NCBI GenBank assembly: GCA_965279005.1
Contig: CBDIHK010000024.1
Span: forward strand, 205,284-269,283
Origin: Planctobacterium sp965279005
GTDB lineage: Bacteria > Pseudomonadota > Gammaproteobacteria > Enterobacterales > Alteromonadaceae
DNA length: 64,000 nt
Reading direction: 5' to 3'
Position numbers and translations under genes: made by a program. Positions 1-9,362 of the stretch are shown one piece after another (positions within the stretch are counted from its first letter, which is position 1; the number at the start of each line of letters is the position of its first letter). The notes below the pieces were generated by a model. It was not told where the DNA came from. It worked only from the letters and a program-made list of their open reading frames with translations, and made no database searches.

Positions 1-1240
1 GGGCAAACAGTTGGGCTTTTGCAATGCTCTGGTCAATAAGCAGTTCATAACCTTGCCGGCCAATGATGTTCAAGGCCGAATACAGCATCATAGCCATACC
101 GTTGCGTGAGCCTTCCAGGGTCGTGGCCCCTAGATCCTTAGATCCGGCCCGCAATATGTATTGGGCATGGTGGCGCACCGCGTTGCTGTCTTCCGGGTTT
201 TTAAACAGCACCATACCTGCACCCATGGGTACGTACATCTGTTTATGGGCATCCACGGTCACCGAGTCTGCCCGTTCAATGCCTTTGAGTAACTGGCGGT
301 AGTTGTTGGAAAACAGGGTTGCCCCACCCCAAGCCGCGTCAACATGGAAGTGGCAGCCGAGTTCGGCCGCGACGTCGGCCAGCTCATCAAGCGGATCTAT
401 ATGGCCGGTTTCGGTAGTGCCCGCAACGCCGATGATAGCCAGTAGCTTGCTGCCTTGCTCAGCCAGCTGCTTACCATGTGCCAAGGCCGTCTGGGGATCC
501 AAGGTCTGTGCTGGGCAGTCCAGGCTGTGCAGTTGCTCCCGGCCTATACCTAGGATATCAACCGCTTTGGAAATAGAATAATGGCCGCGCTTAGAGCACA
601 ACACGGCTAGGTTGTCATAGCCATAGTGACGCAAGCCCGCTGCCAGGCCACTACGGGAAACGCCTTTGAAGGCGCCATCTGCTGCCAGGCACTTGTTGCG
701 CGCCACCCATAATGCGGTGATATTGGCCACGGTGCCGCCGGAACAAAATGCGCCTAGGCTTTGTTTGGCGCTGTGCAAATAGTTTTGGTAAAAACTATCG
801 GGTTCCTGGTATACCAGTTGATGTAACATACCAACCACCTGCCGCTCCAAGGGGGTAAAGGCCTTGGAGGTTTCTATTTTGACGGGGTTTTGGTTTAGCC
901 CAACCAGCAGTTTTGCCAGAGGCAAGTGGAAATAGGGCAGTGCCGAGGTCATGTGGCCTATGAAGGTAGGTGCATAGGTGTTGACCGAATTGGCGACTAA
1001 TTTTTCCAGCAAGTGCTCAGCATGTGCGGAAACAAACTGGGGCTTCTCTGGTACGTGGAACTCAGAAAAGTCTTGTTCAATGTGTTCTAGCGACGTTGCT
1101 TTGGCGACGACGTGTTGGTTTAGGAATTCCAACAGGTTATCAGACAACTGGCTTTCAATTTGTGCAAGTTTCGAATCTTGTTTTTCCGGAACTGTAAAGA
1201 CCCGGTATAAATGTTCGAGGCTTGCTTCAGCTTGCTTCAC
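1..1240 (-). CDS. panP: Pyridoxal-dependent aspartate 1-decarboxylase (PanP type), 3' end outside window
   Basis: This is a PLP-dependent group II decarboxylase that runs off the left edge; 413 codons are present. The PLP lysine lies in VTVDAHKQMYVPMGAG, close to the left edge, preceded by the cofactor stretch FHVDAAWGGA and by a GTVANITALWVARNK segment typical of glutamate/aspartate decarboxylases. The wording around the lysine matches my memory of the PanP subgroup, which makes beta-alanine for pantothenate in Vibrio and Alteromonas relatives lacking PanD. The start is a GTG directly after an in-frame TGA, so the frame cannot extend further upstream. A glutamate or diaminobutyrate decarboxylase is the main alternative. 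Family is secure from sequence; substrate is inference. Confidence 0.82.
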   Translation of the reverse strand, partial: MKQAEASLEHLYRVFTVPEKQDSKLAQIESQLSDNLLEFLNQHVVAKATSLEHIEQDFSEFHVPEKPQFVSAHAEHLLEKLVANSVNTYAPTFIGHMTSALPYFHLPLAKLLVGLNQNPVKIETSKAFTPLERQVVGMLHQLVYQEPDSFYQNYLHSAKQSLGAFCSGGTVANITALWVARNKCLAADGAFKGVSRSGLAAGLRHYGYDNLAVLCSKRGHYSISKAVDILGIGREQLHSLDCPAQTLDPQTALAHGKQLAEQGSKLLAIIGVAGTTETGHIDPLDELADVAAELGCHFHVDAAWGGATLFSNNYRQLLKGIERADSVTVDAHKQMYVPMGAGMVLFKNPEDSNAVRHHAQYILRAGSKDLGATTLEGSRNGMAMMLYSALNIIGRQGYELLIDQSIAKAQLFA

Positions 1241-1393
1241 TCAATCTACTCAAACGGCTGTTTAACGCGTGAATTTAACCCCAATCAGCACCGGATTCAA
1301 ACAGTACATGGTTTTATAAGCGGGTATGGTTAAATATTAGACAAATTTATATTTGTTGCTATATTTTTAGTGTAATTAGCTATAAGTAGGCTT

Positions 1394-2104
1394 ATGCGAG
1401 TACATGCAGTTAGTGATGACTTTTGTTTGGACAATGTCATCCCTTATTTCCAGCCAATAATCGATGTGCAACAGCAAACTGTTTGGGGCTACGAATGTTT
1501 GGCCCGGCTATTAAAACAAGGTAGCCAAACCTTTTTACCTTGTGATTTTCTCTACTTAATAGATAAAAACAACGGCAATGCTGGCCTAACCCAGCATATT
1601 TTCCACCAAAGTGCGGAATATTTCCGGCACCACCAAGTGAATTGGGGGATTAACATCTCTAAAGATGACGTGCTGGATCCGGCAACGGTAACGTTCTTGC
1701 AGTCCTACCTTAAAGATTATCCCAATGCACACCGCGTCACCCTTGAAATTCAGGCCAAGACGGCCTTGCAGTACCAACAGGAATTCAAAGCCTTCCTGCT
1801 GATTAGCAAGGCGCTCGGTATCAAGGTAGTAGTCGATCATTTTGGCGGTGTTGCTTCCAGTATTGAAGGCATGCTGGAAATGCCTATTGACGGGATCAAG
1901 ATTGAAGCGAAATTACTAATACAACTAGCAAGTCACATTGAGAGTAAGCAATTACTTAATACGTTGTTGAAAAAAGCCAAATCCAATGATGTGGTGGTCA
2001 TTGCTGAGCATATAGAAGATGCCGCAACGTTAGCCGCCATCGATAAACTACACATCCAGTTTGGCCAAGGATTTTACATTAGCCAGCCCAGCTCAAGTGC
2101 TTAG
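1394..2104 (+). CDS. Degenerate EAL-domain protein, probably c-di-GMP binding rather than hydrolysing
   Basis: A stand-alone EAL domain of 236 residues with no sensor, receiver or GGDEF partner. The signature glutamate survives but the motif reads ECLAR instead of EALxR. The asparagine of GINIS and the glutamate of TLEIQ are kept. The DDFG metal motif has become DHFGG, losing the second aspartate, and the KxD position reads IKIE. The late AEHIED and GQGFYISQP motifs are recognisable. Loss of a metal-binding aspartate makes phosphodiesterase activity doubtful, so a c-di-GMP receptor or protein-interaction role is more likely. It is transcribed divergently from panP across a 153-bp gap. A second degenerate EAL protein lies 3.4 kb away. 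Confidence 0.85.
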   Translation: MRVHAVSDDFCLDNVIPYFQPIIDVQQQTVWGYECLARLLKQGSQTFLPCDFLYLIDKNNGNAGLTQHIFHQSAEYFRHHQVNWGINISKDDVLDPATVTFLQSYLKDYPNAHRVTLEIQAKTALQYQQEFKAFLLISKALGIKVVVDHFGGVASSIEGMLEMPIDGIKIEAKLLIQLASHIESKQLLNTLLKKAKSNDVVVIAEHIEDAATLAAIDKLHIQFGQGFYISQPSSSA

Positions 2105-2148
2105 TAAAGGACAAGCAAGCGCTTAACAATGCCTCAAGTGCATCAATG

Positions 2149-2847
2149 CTACTGGTTTGTGCTGTAATCTAAATGGCATACCAACTGCCATGAACTTTGC
2201 CCTGACTGCCAATATTTGCGTTCAAATGGGGTAATCGGCGCCGACGGCTCCAATTGTTTTTCTACAGCGCGTTGCCCTGCGCATTCCAGGGCGAATACAA
2301 ATTCCTGGATATAGATGTGCCAATTGCTGCGTACCCGCAATTCACCACCAAGCAGCAAGATGTCTTTTAATGAAGGGCTGGCGTGCCAACGGCGCTGAAC
2401 TTGGCTAGATTTGGGATAGGGGTTGGGGTAGAACAAGGTATGCAGCTGGGGCTGCCACCCCGCTTTCGCCATCAAATGCCACATGTCGATGACGTCTGCC
2501 CTAAATACTGCATAATTACCAGTTTGGTTGCTTGCTTTACCGGATAGGCTGGGCGTTTGGTAATGTATGTGTTTGCCCACCCTGAGCGCCGATTTGTCCA
2601 GCCCCAATACCTGGGCTGTAGGGAAAAGTTGTGCCAAGTTACGGGTGCTTTCTCCGACACCACAGCAAGAATCAAGAATCAGTACTTTATTGGGATCCCG
2701 CCAGCTTTTGATTTCCTCAAAAACCGCCAGGCTATGCCCGGGTACCGGCCTTTTACTGTCACTGTTTAAATAGCGTTCAACCAATTCAGGTATCTTTTTG
2801 TGGACACCTAGTTGGTTGGTACTTACTACTTTGGAATTATGCTTCAA
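2149..2847 (-). CDS. TrmB-like SAM-dependent methyltransferase
   Basis: A 232-residue Rossmann methyltransferase related to tRNA (guanine-N7)-methyltransferase TrmB. The SAM-binding glycine loop is LDSCCGVGESTRNLA near residue 58, followed by the acidic VLGLDKS. The TrmB FPDPWPK signature appears as FYPNPYPKSSQVQRRWH near residue 140. The N-terminal basic region usual in TrmB is short and the FPDPWPK motif is altered, so this may be a divergent paralogue rather than the housekeeping enzyme. It starts 22 bp after the yadH-like gene and is probably co-transcribed with that exporter. RNA methylation at G46 is possible but unproven. Confidence 0.75.
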   Translation of the reverse strand: MKHNSKVVSTNQLGVHKKIPELVERYLNSDSKRPVPGHSLAVFEEIKSWRDPNKVLILDSCCGVGESTRNLAQLFPTAQVLGLDKSALRVGKHIHYQTPSLSGKASNQTGNYAVFRADVIDMWHLMAKAGWQPQLHTLFYPNPYPKSSQVQRRWHASPSLKDILLLGGELRVRSNWHIYIQEFVFALECAGQRAVEKQLEPSAPITPFERKYWQSGQSSWQLVCHLDYSTNQ

Positions 2848-2869
2848 TTATATACTTCGTTTTTGAATG

Positions 2870-3640
2870 CTAAGAACGAATCCCGGTACCCTTGGAAATT
2901 AGGCGGTAGGCTATGGCAAAAAACAAGGCGTTAAACACCAATAACACCGTCATTGAAGTGGCCACAGAAAAGTCAGAAACACCTAAAAACCCATACCTAA
3001 AGCCACTTACCATATAAACAATGGGGTTTATCTGGCTTACGCTCTGCCAAAACTCTGGTAACAGGCTCAGCGAATAAAACACGCCGCCCAGGTAGGTTAA
3101 TGGGGTTAGCACAAATGTCGGCACAATGCTGATATCGTCAAAGGATTTTGCGAATACGGCATTGATAAGACCCGCTGTTGCGAACAAGGTCGAGGTCAAT
3201 ACCAAAGTCGCCATTATCACCAACAGGTTGTGTACTTTAATGTCTACAAACAACATGGAGATGAAGGTGACGATAATGCCAATCAATACCGCCCTAAACA
3301 GCCCTCCGCCGACGTATCCAACAATGATAATCCAGTTGGGGACGGGCGATACCATCAGCTCCTCAATATTGCGCTGGAATTTCGCACTAAAGAATGATGA
3401 GGAGACGTTGGCATAGGAATTGGTGATCACCGACATCATGATCAACCCCGGAACAATAAACTCCATGTAGCTGAAGCCACCCATTTGCCCGATACGGCTA
3501 CCTATCAGGCTGCCGAAGATGACAAAATAGAGGGACATCGTAATGGCCGGTGGTACCAAGGTTTGCACCCAAATCCGCATGAAACGCGTGATTTCTTTGC
3601 GCCATATAGTTTTCAGTGCGACTAAGTTTCGATTTGCCAT
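2870..3640 (-). CDS. yadH: ABC-2 type transporter permease, YadH-like
   Basis: A 256-residue integral membrane protein with about six hydrophobic segments, the same length I recall for E. coli YadH. The N-terminal cytoplasmic part (TIWRKEITRFMRIWVQTLVPP) leads into the first membrane span, and the ABC-2 signature region lies near PTFVLTPLTYLGGVFYSL. It begins 2 bp after the ATPase gene, so the two form one exporter made of an inner-membrane permease and a cytoplasmic ATPase. The substrate is unknown for the family. The partner gene and layout strongly support the call. Confidence 0.88.
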   Translation of the reverse strand: MANRNLVALKTIWRKEITRFMRIWVQTLVPPAITMSLYFVIFGSLIGSRIGQMGGFSYMEFIVPGLIMMSVITNSYANVSSSFFSAKFQRNIEELMVSPVPNWIIIVGYVGGGLFRAVLIGIIVTFISMLFVDIKVHNLLVIMATLVLTSTLFATAGLINAVFAKSFDDISIVPTFVLTPLTYLGGVFYSLSLLPEFWQSVSQINPIVYMVSGFRYGFLGVSDFSVATSMTVLLVFNALFFAIAYRLISKGTGIRS

Positions 3641-3642
3641 TG

Positions 3643-4581
3643 CTAGGCTCCTTGGGCGGCTTCAGTGCCGTTACGGCCATCTTCTACTAAACGCACAAAC
3701 AACTCTTCCAACCGGTTGGCCTTATTGCGCATACTCATAATCTCGATGTTTTTGTCTGAAAGCTGTTGGAATAAATTATTCAGGCTATTTTCCTTCGGGA
3801 TGTCTACTTCCAAGGTGTGGATATCCAACATGCGGTATTGGAAGCCTTCCAGTTCGGGATCTTTGCTGCATTTAGGCAAATCCAGGACAAAGGTCTCTAC
3901 GTTGAGCTTGCTGAGCAAGCGTTTCATGCTGGTATTTTCTACGATCCTGCCTTTATCAATAATGGCAATATTACGGCATAACATTTCTGCTTCTTCCAAA
4001 TAATGGGTGGTCAGGATAATGGTGATACCTTGGCCATTGATCTCTTTCAGGAACTCCCACATGGAGCGGCGGATCTCAATGTCCACACCAGCTGTAGGCT
4101 CATCCAATATTAGCATTCTAGGTTCATGCATCAACGCCCTGGCAATCATCAGCCGCCTTTTCATACCACCCGACAGGGTTCGGGAAGCTTGGTTGCGCTT
4201 TTCCCACAAATCTAACTGTTTGAGGTATTTTTCAGCGCGCTCAAGTGCAATATCCCTGGGCACACCGTAGTAGCCTGCTTGGTTTACCACTATTTGCAAT
4301 AGGGTCTCGAACTGGTTGAAATTGAACTCTTGCGGTACCAGGCCGATATGGGATTTGGCTGCCACCAGGTCAGTATCAATACAATCACCAAATACCTTTA
4401 CCTCGCCAGTGGACTTGTTGACTAGCGAACTTATCACGCCGATGGTGGTGGACTTTCCTGCGCCGTTGGGGCCAAGTAATGCAAAAAAGTCACCGCTTTC
4501 CACGGTCAAATCAATGCCTTTTAGCGCCTGCACGCCACCTTTGTAGGTTTTGGTCAAACCCTTTATTTCAAGTGCGTTCAT
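3643..4581 (-). CDS. yadG: ABC transporter ATP-binding protein, YadG-like
   Basis: A 312-residue cytoplasmic ATPase that energises the adjoining YadH-like permease. Walker A is GPNGAGKST near residue 38, the signature motif is LSGGMKRRLMIARAL near 135, Walker B is LILDEPTAGVD near 158, and the switch histidine is in TTHYLEEAE. The C-terminal 90 residues form the DUF4162-like tail common in drug and antibiotic exporters. The order yadG-yadH-methyltransferase with gaps of 2 and 22 bp indicates one operon read leftward. The upstream gap of 287 bp is shared with a divergent CMD-family gene. Confidence 0.9.
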   Translation of the reverse strand: MNALEIKGLTKTYKGGVQALKGIDLTVESGDFFALLGPNGAGKSTTIGVISSLVNKSTGEVKVFGDCIDTDLVAAKSHIGLVPQEFNFNQFETLLQIVVNQAGYYGVPRDIALERAEKYLKQLDLWEKRNQASRTLSGGMKRRLMIARALMHEPRMLILDEPTAGVDIEIRRSMWEFLKEINGQGITIILTTHYLEEAEMLCRNIAIIDKGRIVENTSMKRLLSKLNVETFVLDLPKCSKDPELEGFQYRMLDIHTLEVDIPKENSLNNLFQQLSDKNIEIMSMRNKANRLEELFVRLVEDGRNGTEAAQGA

Positions 4582-4708
4582 ATTCTATCCAAGTGTTGGA
4601 ATTGGTGCTTATTAGAACCGGTATAGTTGGGGAGTTGCCGCTCAATTCAAGCCAGCAGAACCATACTGTTTATCTCTATCATATTACAGATAATGGCGTG
4701 AAAGAACC

Positions 4709-4737
4709 CAATGGTCCCATTGTGCATTACCAATGGG
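4709..4737. other. Hairpin with two alternative pairings in a divergent intergenic region
   Basis: The 287-bp gap between the exporter operon and the CMD-family gene contains CCCATTG (4716-4722) and CAATGGG (4731-4737), which can pair across an 8-nt loop. An overlapping CAATGG just upstream can pair with the same CCCATTG instead. No T-run follows, so this is not a simple terminator. It may be an operator or an RNA switch; nothing else stands out in the gap. Confidence 0.3.
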
Positions 4738-4868
4738 GCACTTGGCCTGATCTAGCGAGGTTGTTCCCATTCTGTTACAGCAGGCCTGGGGCTCAATTCC
4801 AATGACCCTTTACCGGGGCTATTTAACTAGGTAAGTTGCTTTTTACAACAAACGACTAAGGAACACAA

Positions 4869-5468
4869 ATGGCCCACCTCGAACCTTTGCCGCCGGAAAC
4901 CACCCCGGAACTAGCAGATGATTTTGCTATTTTTGAACGTATTTTAGGGTTCATTCCCAATTCACTGCTCACTATGCAGCGCAAGCCAGAAATCGTGAAA
5001 GGTTTTGGTGTATTGACCAAAGCGGTAATGGCGGAAGACGGCGAAGTTGATCCCGGTTTCAAGCGCGTATTGGCGCATTTTGCCAGCCGCGCAGCGGGTT
5101 GCCAATACTGTGAAGCCCACAGCTTAGTTGCAGCGAAGATCCATGGTATATCCGAAGAAAAAGTGGCGGCAGTATGGGAATACCAAACCAGCCCCCTATA
5201 CACTGAAGCAGAGCGGGTTGCATTAGACTACGCACTGGCGGCAGGCAGCGTGCCCAATGCCGTGGATACTGAGCTGGTCGCGCGCATGAAGCAGCACTGG
5301 AGCGAAAACCAAATTGTCGAAATCCTCGGCGCGATTTGCCTGTACGGATTCTTAAACCGTTGGAACGATTCCATGGCAACCTCATTGGAACAGTCGCCAA
5401 GTTCATTGGGGGAAGATGTACTCGCCAAAGGCGGTTGGACCGGCGGTAAACACCGCGAACAAGGTTGA
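4869..5468 (+). CDS. Carboxymuconolactone decarboxylase (AhpD-like) family protein
   Basis: A 199-residue all-helical protein of the CMD/AhpD superfamily. The family redox motif is present as CQYCEAHS near residues 78-84, with the two cysteines two residues apart and the histidine three residues after the second. This favours an alkylhydroperoxidase-like redox role over a true muconolactone decarboxylase. The start follows a clear ribosome site (AAGGA, 8-9 nt upstream of ATG). It stands alone, divergent from the YadGH exporter and convergent with an EAL gene. Substrate unknown. Confidence 0.85.
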   Translation: MAHLEPLPPETTPELADDFAIFERILGFIPNSLLTMQRKPEIVKGFGVLTKAVMAEDGEVDPGFKRVLAHFASRAAGCQYCEAHSLVAAKIHGISEEKVAAVWEYQTSPLYTEAERVALDYALAAGSVPNAVDTELVARMKQHWSENQIVEILGAICLYGFLNRWNDSMATSLEQSPSSLGEDVLAKGGWTGGKHREQG

Positions 5469-5506
5469 TACCCAGACTAACTGTATTTTCTAATAGGTTA
5501 TTGGCG

Positions 5507-6283
5507 CTAACCCCTAGCGCCTACAAACCAAGATTCGAAGTCTTGTGATGGTAGTGGTTGTGCCGCATAGAATCCTTGGAACAGCTCTATGTTTAATTCT
5601 TGGCACAGCTTGAGGTCTGGTTTGCCTTCTACGCCGACTGCGACCGGCTTCGCCCCGTATTTTTCTAACGCTTTCAAATAACGGACTATTTTTTCTTTGT
5701 TTTCATCACCGCTAAATAACTTTTTATCCAGCTTGTAGCTGTCGAACACGTCATTGGGGAACAAAATAGTGCTGGCGTCACGCTTGCCGACATTATCCAG
5801 GGTGACTTTCACGCCTTTCTCCCGCAACATCCTGGCATTGCTTACGCAAGCGGGGTTGTAAAAGGCGCCTTCATTGATCTCTAGGTTAAGCTCACCGTAG
5901 GCCAAGCCACTGTTTTCTAACATGGCTTCAATAAAGTCGGGGAAGTCTGCTTCCGCCATGGCAGGTTCAGATACATTTACAAACAGCAGCAGTGGGTGGT
6001 TCGAAGTGCGGTTCCAATGGGCTATTTGTTTGCAAGACTCTGCAATCACCCAGCGATCAATATCTTCGATCAATCCGGTGCTGTGGGCAATGTGAAGGTA
6101 ATTGCGGGTGGCCTGTTCGCAATCGTTTTCGTGGATACGCACCAACGCTTCAGCACCTCTGACGGAAGCGTCCTGGGTGCTGAGTATTGCTTGGTAATGG
6201 ATACTAAGTGCGCCGCTGGCGACACATTCACTGAGAGTCTGCTGATCCTTGCTGATACTGGCCATGGAAACCTGCATTTTCAA
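5507..6283 (-). CDS. Degenerate EAL-domain protein
   Basis: A 258-residue stand-alone EAL domain. The first motif is intact (AEALVRI), as are the asparagine of FVNVS, the glutamate of NLEINEG and the KLD lysine/aspartate. The DDFGTG loop has changed to DNVGKRD, replacing the second metal aspartate, and the AEGVE motif reads VGVEGK. FQGFYAAQP at the end is typical. Hydrolysis of c-di-GMP is therefore doubtful; a binding or regulatory role is more plausible. The gene converges with the CMD-family gene, leaving only 38 bp. About 290 bp of AT-rich DNA without a recognisable gene lies upstream, before the dispersed repeat. Confidence 0.85.
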   Translation of the reverse strand: MKMQVSMASISKDQQTLSECVASGALSIHYQAILSTQDASVRGAEALVRIHENDCEQATRNYLHIAHSTGLIEDIDRWVIAESCKQIAHWNRTSNHPLLLFVNVSEPAMAEADFPDFIEAMLENSGLAYGELNLEINEGAFYNPACVSNARMLREKGVKVTLDNVGKRDASTILFPNDVFDSYKLDKKLFSGDENKEKIVRYLKALEKYGAKPVAVGVEGKPDLKLCQELNIELFQGFYAAQPLPSQDFESWFVGARG

Positions 6284-6570
6284 TCAACCTCTAATATTAA
6301 TCTATCACACCTGGCCTAAACCACTTACTCGCCAGCTTTAAATTTGAAGATTAATCTAGCATTTAATCTGAAACAATCATTTCGCAGCGATTTTACACTA
6401 AAGTATGAGCGCGGCTAAAATTCAGCTAATTCATTTTTAATGCTTAAAAGCGGGTCGTATTTGGTCTCGTTTATATTCACAAATGGCAAGCCGAAAGTTA
6501 ACTAACTATATGAAAAAGAATATTTAAATATCTAAAGTGACGTAATTAAAAAGTTGTGTTGGTATAAGTG

Positions 6571-6902
6571 ATACCGATTCCATTAAGTATTTGTTCACCC
6601 AGCGCTCCCTCAGGGACTCAAGTTCAAGGCGCTCGAATGAAGTAATACTGGTGGCTTTACTCCGGGCATCCTGCCCTCCGCCTTTCAGGCCGGCTTCGCC
6701 GTTTAATTTCTTTCCAGAAGAAATTATCGAACTTCGAGCAACGCAGAAATTGTGTTCCTGAGGTGCGTCTTCGATGGGTTTGAAAAGGGTTTATACTGCG
6801 TTAAATGTTCTCGATTTAGAACCACTAGACCATTAAACATTTGCCTTGTCTAAACCCTTTTCAATTCCCACTGGGTGAGCAAATACTTAATGGAATCGGT
6901 AT
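6571..6902. repeat. Dispersed palindromic element, copy 1 (332 bp)
   Basis: An element bounded by long inverted ends. The left end starts ATACCGATTCCATTAAGTAT and runs on through TTGTTCACCCAG; the right end is its reverse complement with one mismatch (T against C). The inside is built of hairpins, for example AATTTCTTTCCAGAAGAAATT and a GCCGGCTTCGCCG-rich stretch, with no open frame of note. Copies occur at 28311-28960 (opposite orientation) and 61920-62183 (same orientation). It fills much of the gap between the EAL gene and the chemoreceptor. It has no transposase, so it would have to move in trans if it is mobile. Confidence 0.9.
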
Positions 6903-6920
6903 GAAAATTACCAAACAAAA

Positions 6921-6946
6921 AAACGCAGAAATTAATTTCTGCGTTT
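6921..6946 (-). terminator. Intrinsic terminator of the chemoreceptor gene
   Basis: A perfect inverted repeat, AAACGCAGAAAT then ATTTCTGCGTTT with a 2-nt centre, is followed on the minus strand by a long T-run. It lies 67 bp past the stop of the leftward chemoreceptor gene. A T-run is also present on the plus strand, so it may stop transcription both ways. Confidence 0.85.
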
Positions 6947-7013
6947 TTAATTTGAAACAAATTTCAATAAAACACTAATTTTGATGTGGTTTAAATATTA
7001 TCCGTTTTTGAAC

Positions 7014-9143
7014 TCACACTTTAAATTGATGTACGATATCGAGCAGCGTATGGCTATTTTGCGCAAGTGATTGTGATTGGTCAGCCAATTCAATTGCCCG
7101 CTGTGCAACGTTAGTTACGTCACTGCCAACATTGTTGATGTCTTTTGACATGTTGTGGGCAAGTTGGTTTTGCTCTTCCGCAGCTGCCGCGATAACCGAC
7201 GTCATGTCGGTTATTTTTTCCATTGATGTGCGGATCCCCTGCAGGTGTTCGCCCGTTTCTTGCACTAGTGTCGTGGCCATGGCTGTAATTTGGTTGCCAT
7301 GTGCCATGGCCTGTACCGCTTGTTGTGAGCCTGATTGGATGCTTTGGATTATGTCCTGGGTTTCTTCCACCGCGGTTTGGGTACTTCCCGCCAGCTTGCG
7401 AACCTCATCGGCCACAACGGCAAACCCGCGCCCCTGTTCACCAGCCCTGGCAGCTTCGATAGCGGCATTTAGTGCCAATAGGTTGGTTTGGTTGGCGATA
7501 GTCTGGATAGTTATCAGGATATTGGTTATCTGTTCGATATCGCTGTTAAGCTGCCCAATAACCGTAGTTGCCTTGTCCACTTCCGTATTCACGTCGCCTA
7601 TGGTATTGACCAGGTTGCCCATGGCGTTGCTGCTCTCGGCAACCTGTTGGTTGGTCTGGTCGGTCACTTCAGCTACGTGCTGGATATTCTGGGTTACTTC
7701 CAAAGATGCCAATGACATTTGTTCTGATTCAGACACTATCCGGTCAACGGCATGCCGGCTGTCGGCCAGTTCCTTGTTGCACTGGTTGGCTATTTCCTGG
7801 CTTTTTTGGCATCCCGAATTAACTGCCATGGCATTGCTGTCAATGGTACGCACCATATGTGCTAAGTTGTCGATGAATTTATTGATCCACTTTGCCAGTT
7901 CGCCGGTTTCGTCGCTTGAGCGCACCCGGATATGTTTGGTCAGGTCGCCTTCACCTTCTGCGATATCCTTGGTGAGATCCCGAATCTTCACCACCGGCTT
8001 GCTGATTTGACCACTGATAATGGTGATAAAGGCACCACCTGCCACTGCTATTATAACTGCGGTGATGATTAAGATTAGTATGCCTTGCCCGGCCATGGCT
8101 GATATGTCTTCGCTCAGCTCGTTGGAGGTGGCTAGCATGACATCCTCGGGCACACTGACCAGTAAATACCACTGTTTATCGACGCCGTCGATTTCGGTAC
8201 GGGTGATCACATTAATCCGGCCGTTGACCGTGGAGGCATAGTTGCTACGGTTAGCGGAAATGGCAGTGTTCAGCTCCCTTGCCAAGTTGTTGCCCAGTTC
8301 ACTGACGGCTTTACCTGACGCACTGGGATCTTCGCTGTATCCGATAATATTGCCAGTCTCGCTCAATAACATAACCTCGCCTTTGCCGCTGAACAAGGCT
8401 TCGTCGGCGCGGGTCATTAGTCCTTTTACAAAGTTGGCATCAAAATCGACGCCTACTGCACCGATAAACTGACCGTTGGCCACAATGGGGACTGAAATAG
8501 TGGTCAGTAAGTACTCAACACCGCTTAAATCAAAGACATCCGGGTCAATCAGGCAGGCAGCACGCCGGGTGCGGGGGCAGCTGAAGTAGCCGTTTTTATT
8601 TTCATCCACAACCGAGCTAACCCAGTCCAATTTGATTTGTCCGTTTTCACGGTACCAATAGGGGGACACCCTGCCATTGGCGAGCATGCCCAAGTCTTTA
8701 TTGGTTTCGCCGCCACTGGCAAAATCAGCGTCCGAGCCAAAAACATCGGGGTTTAATGGGGACATTATCCCCATGTAGCCAGCATGGGCTTCCAATAGGT
8801 TGCGCAATTTTGCCAGTACCATAGCACGGGCTTTTTGGTCGCTAATGTTGTCTTGCTGGTAGGTCCGTTTCAGGAAGGCGAGATCTGCGGCAAAGGTTTC
8901 CGCCACCATGCGTGCGCTAACAACGTTTTTGGCAATAACGGCTGCTTGGACCTGTGACTCGGCCTTGATCAGGGCAAGCCCGTCTTCACGCAATACCGCT
9001 TGGGTGACGTCTTGCACCTCTTCATTGACGTTGCTGCTATTAATGTAGGAAACCAATAACATGACTGCGGTCAGGGTGACCACGATTAACTGCACCGAAA
9101 AAGTAATTTTCGTTCTAATACTGCGGGTAAATATACTTAACAT
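7014..9143 (-). CDS. Methyl-accepting chemotaxis protein with periplasmic dCache-like sensor
   Basis: A 709-residue transmembrane chemoreceptor. A first membrane span (about residues 14-36) is followed by a roughly 310-residue periplasmic region of dCache type (features such as VSPYWYRENGQIKLDWVSSVVD and VPIVANGQFIGAVGVDFD). A second span lies near 350-372, then HAMP (ISKPVVKIRDLTKDIAEG) and the signalling domain with its conserved tip EAARAGEQGRGFAVVADEVR near residue 568. There is no C-terminal CheR/CheB pentapeptide. I prefer the ATG at 9143; a GTG 21 bp upstream is in frame but places polar residues before a normal signal-anchor. Ligand unknown; dCache domains often bind amino acids. Confidence 0.9.
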   Translation of the reverse strand: MLSIFTRSIRTKITFSVQLIVVTLTAVMLLVSYINSSNVNEEVQDVTQAVLREDGLALIKAESQVQAAVIAKNVVSARMVAETFAADLAFLKRTYQQDNISDQKARAMVLAKLRNLLEAHAGYMGIMSPLNPDVFGSDADFASGGETNKDLGMLANGRVSPYWYRENGQIKLDWVSSVVDENKNGYFSCPRTRRAACLIDPDVFDLSGVEYLLTTISVPIVANGQFIGAVGVDFDANFVKGLMTRADEALFSGKGEVMLLSETGNIIGYSEDPSASGKAVSELGNNLARELNTAISANRSNYASTVNGRINVITRTEIDGVDKQWYLLVSVPEDVMLATSNELSEDISAMAGQGILILIITAVIIAVAGGAFITIISGQISKPVVKIRDLTKDIAEGEGDLTKHIRVRSSDETGELAKWINKFIDNLAHMVRTIDSNAMAVNSGCQKSQEIANQCNKELADSRHAVDRIVSESEQMSLASLEVTQNIQHVAEVTDQTNQQVAESSNAMGNLVNTIGDVNTEVDKATTVIGQLNSDIEQITNILITIQTIANQTNLLALNAAIEAARAGEQGRGFAVVADEVRKLAGSTQTAVEETQDIIQSIQSGSQQAVQAMAHGNQITAMATTLVQETGEHLQGIRTSMEKITDMTSVIAAAAEEQNQLAHNMSKDINNVGSDVTNVAQRAIELADQSQSLAQNSHTLLDIVHQFKV

Positions 9144-9362
9144 TACGCCTGCCACCACCAACACGTTGTTTAGTTTTTATTACATTTCTAGGGTTGTTGT
9201 CCAATGTTTTGTAACTTAACTTATTGATTAAAAACAGCTTTGTCGCATAGGTATGCAGGTAGCTGGGTATTTATGCAATATCCCTGTTAACTTCCCTAAC
9301 CTTAAGTGTATCTGCAATTTTCAGATTTTCTTGCATTTTTGCGTTGTCTACCTGGATAGCCA

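Noticed and set aside
4601..4622. Another solo end of the dispersed element (GCTTATTAGAACCGGTATAG)
   Set aside because: Too many differences from the consensus end to separate from chance.
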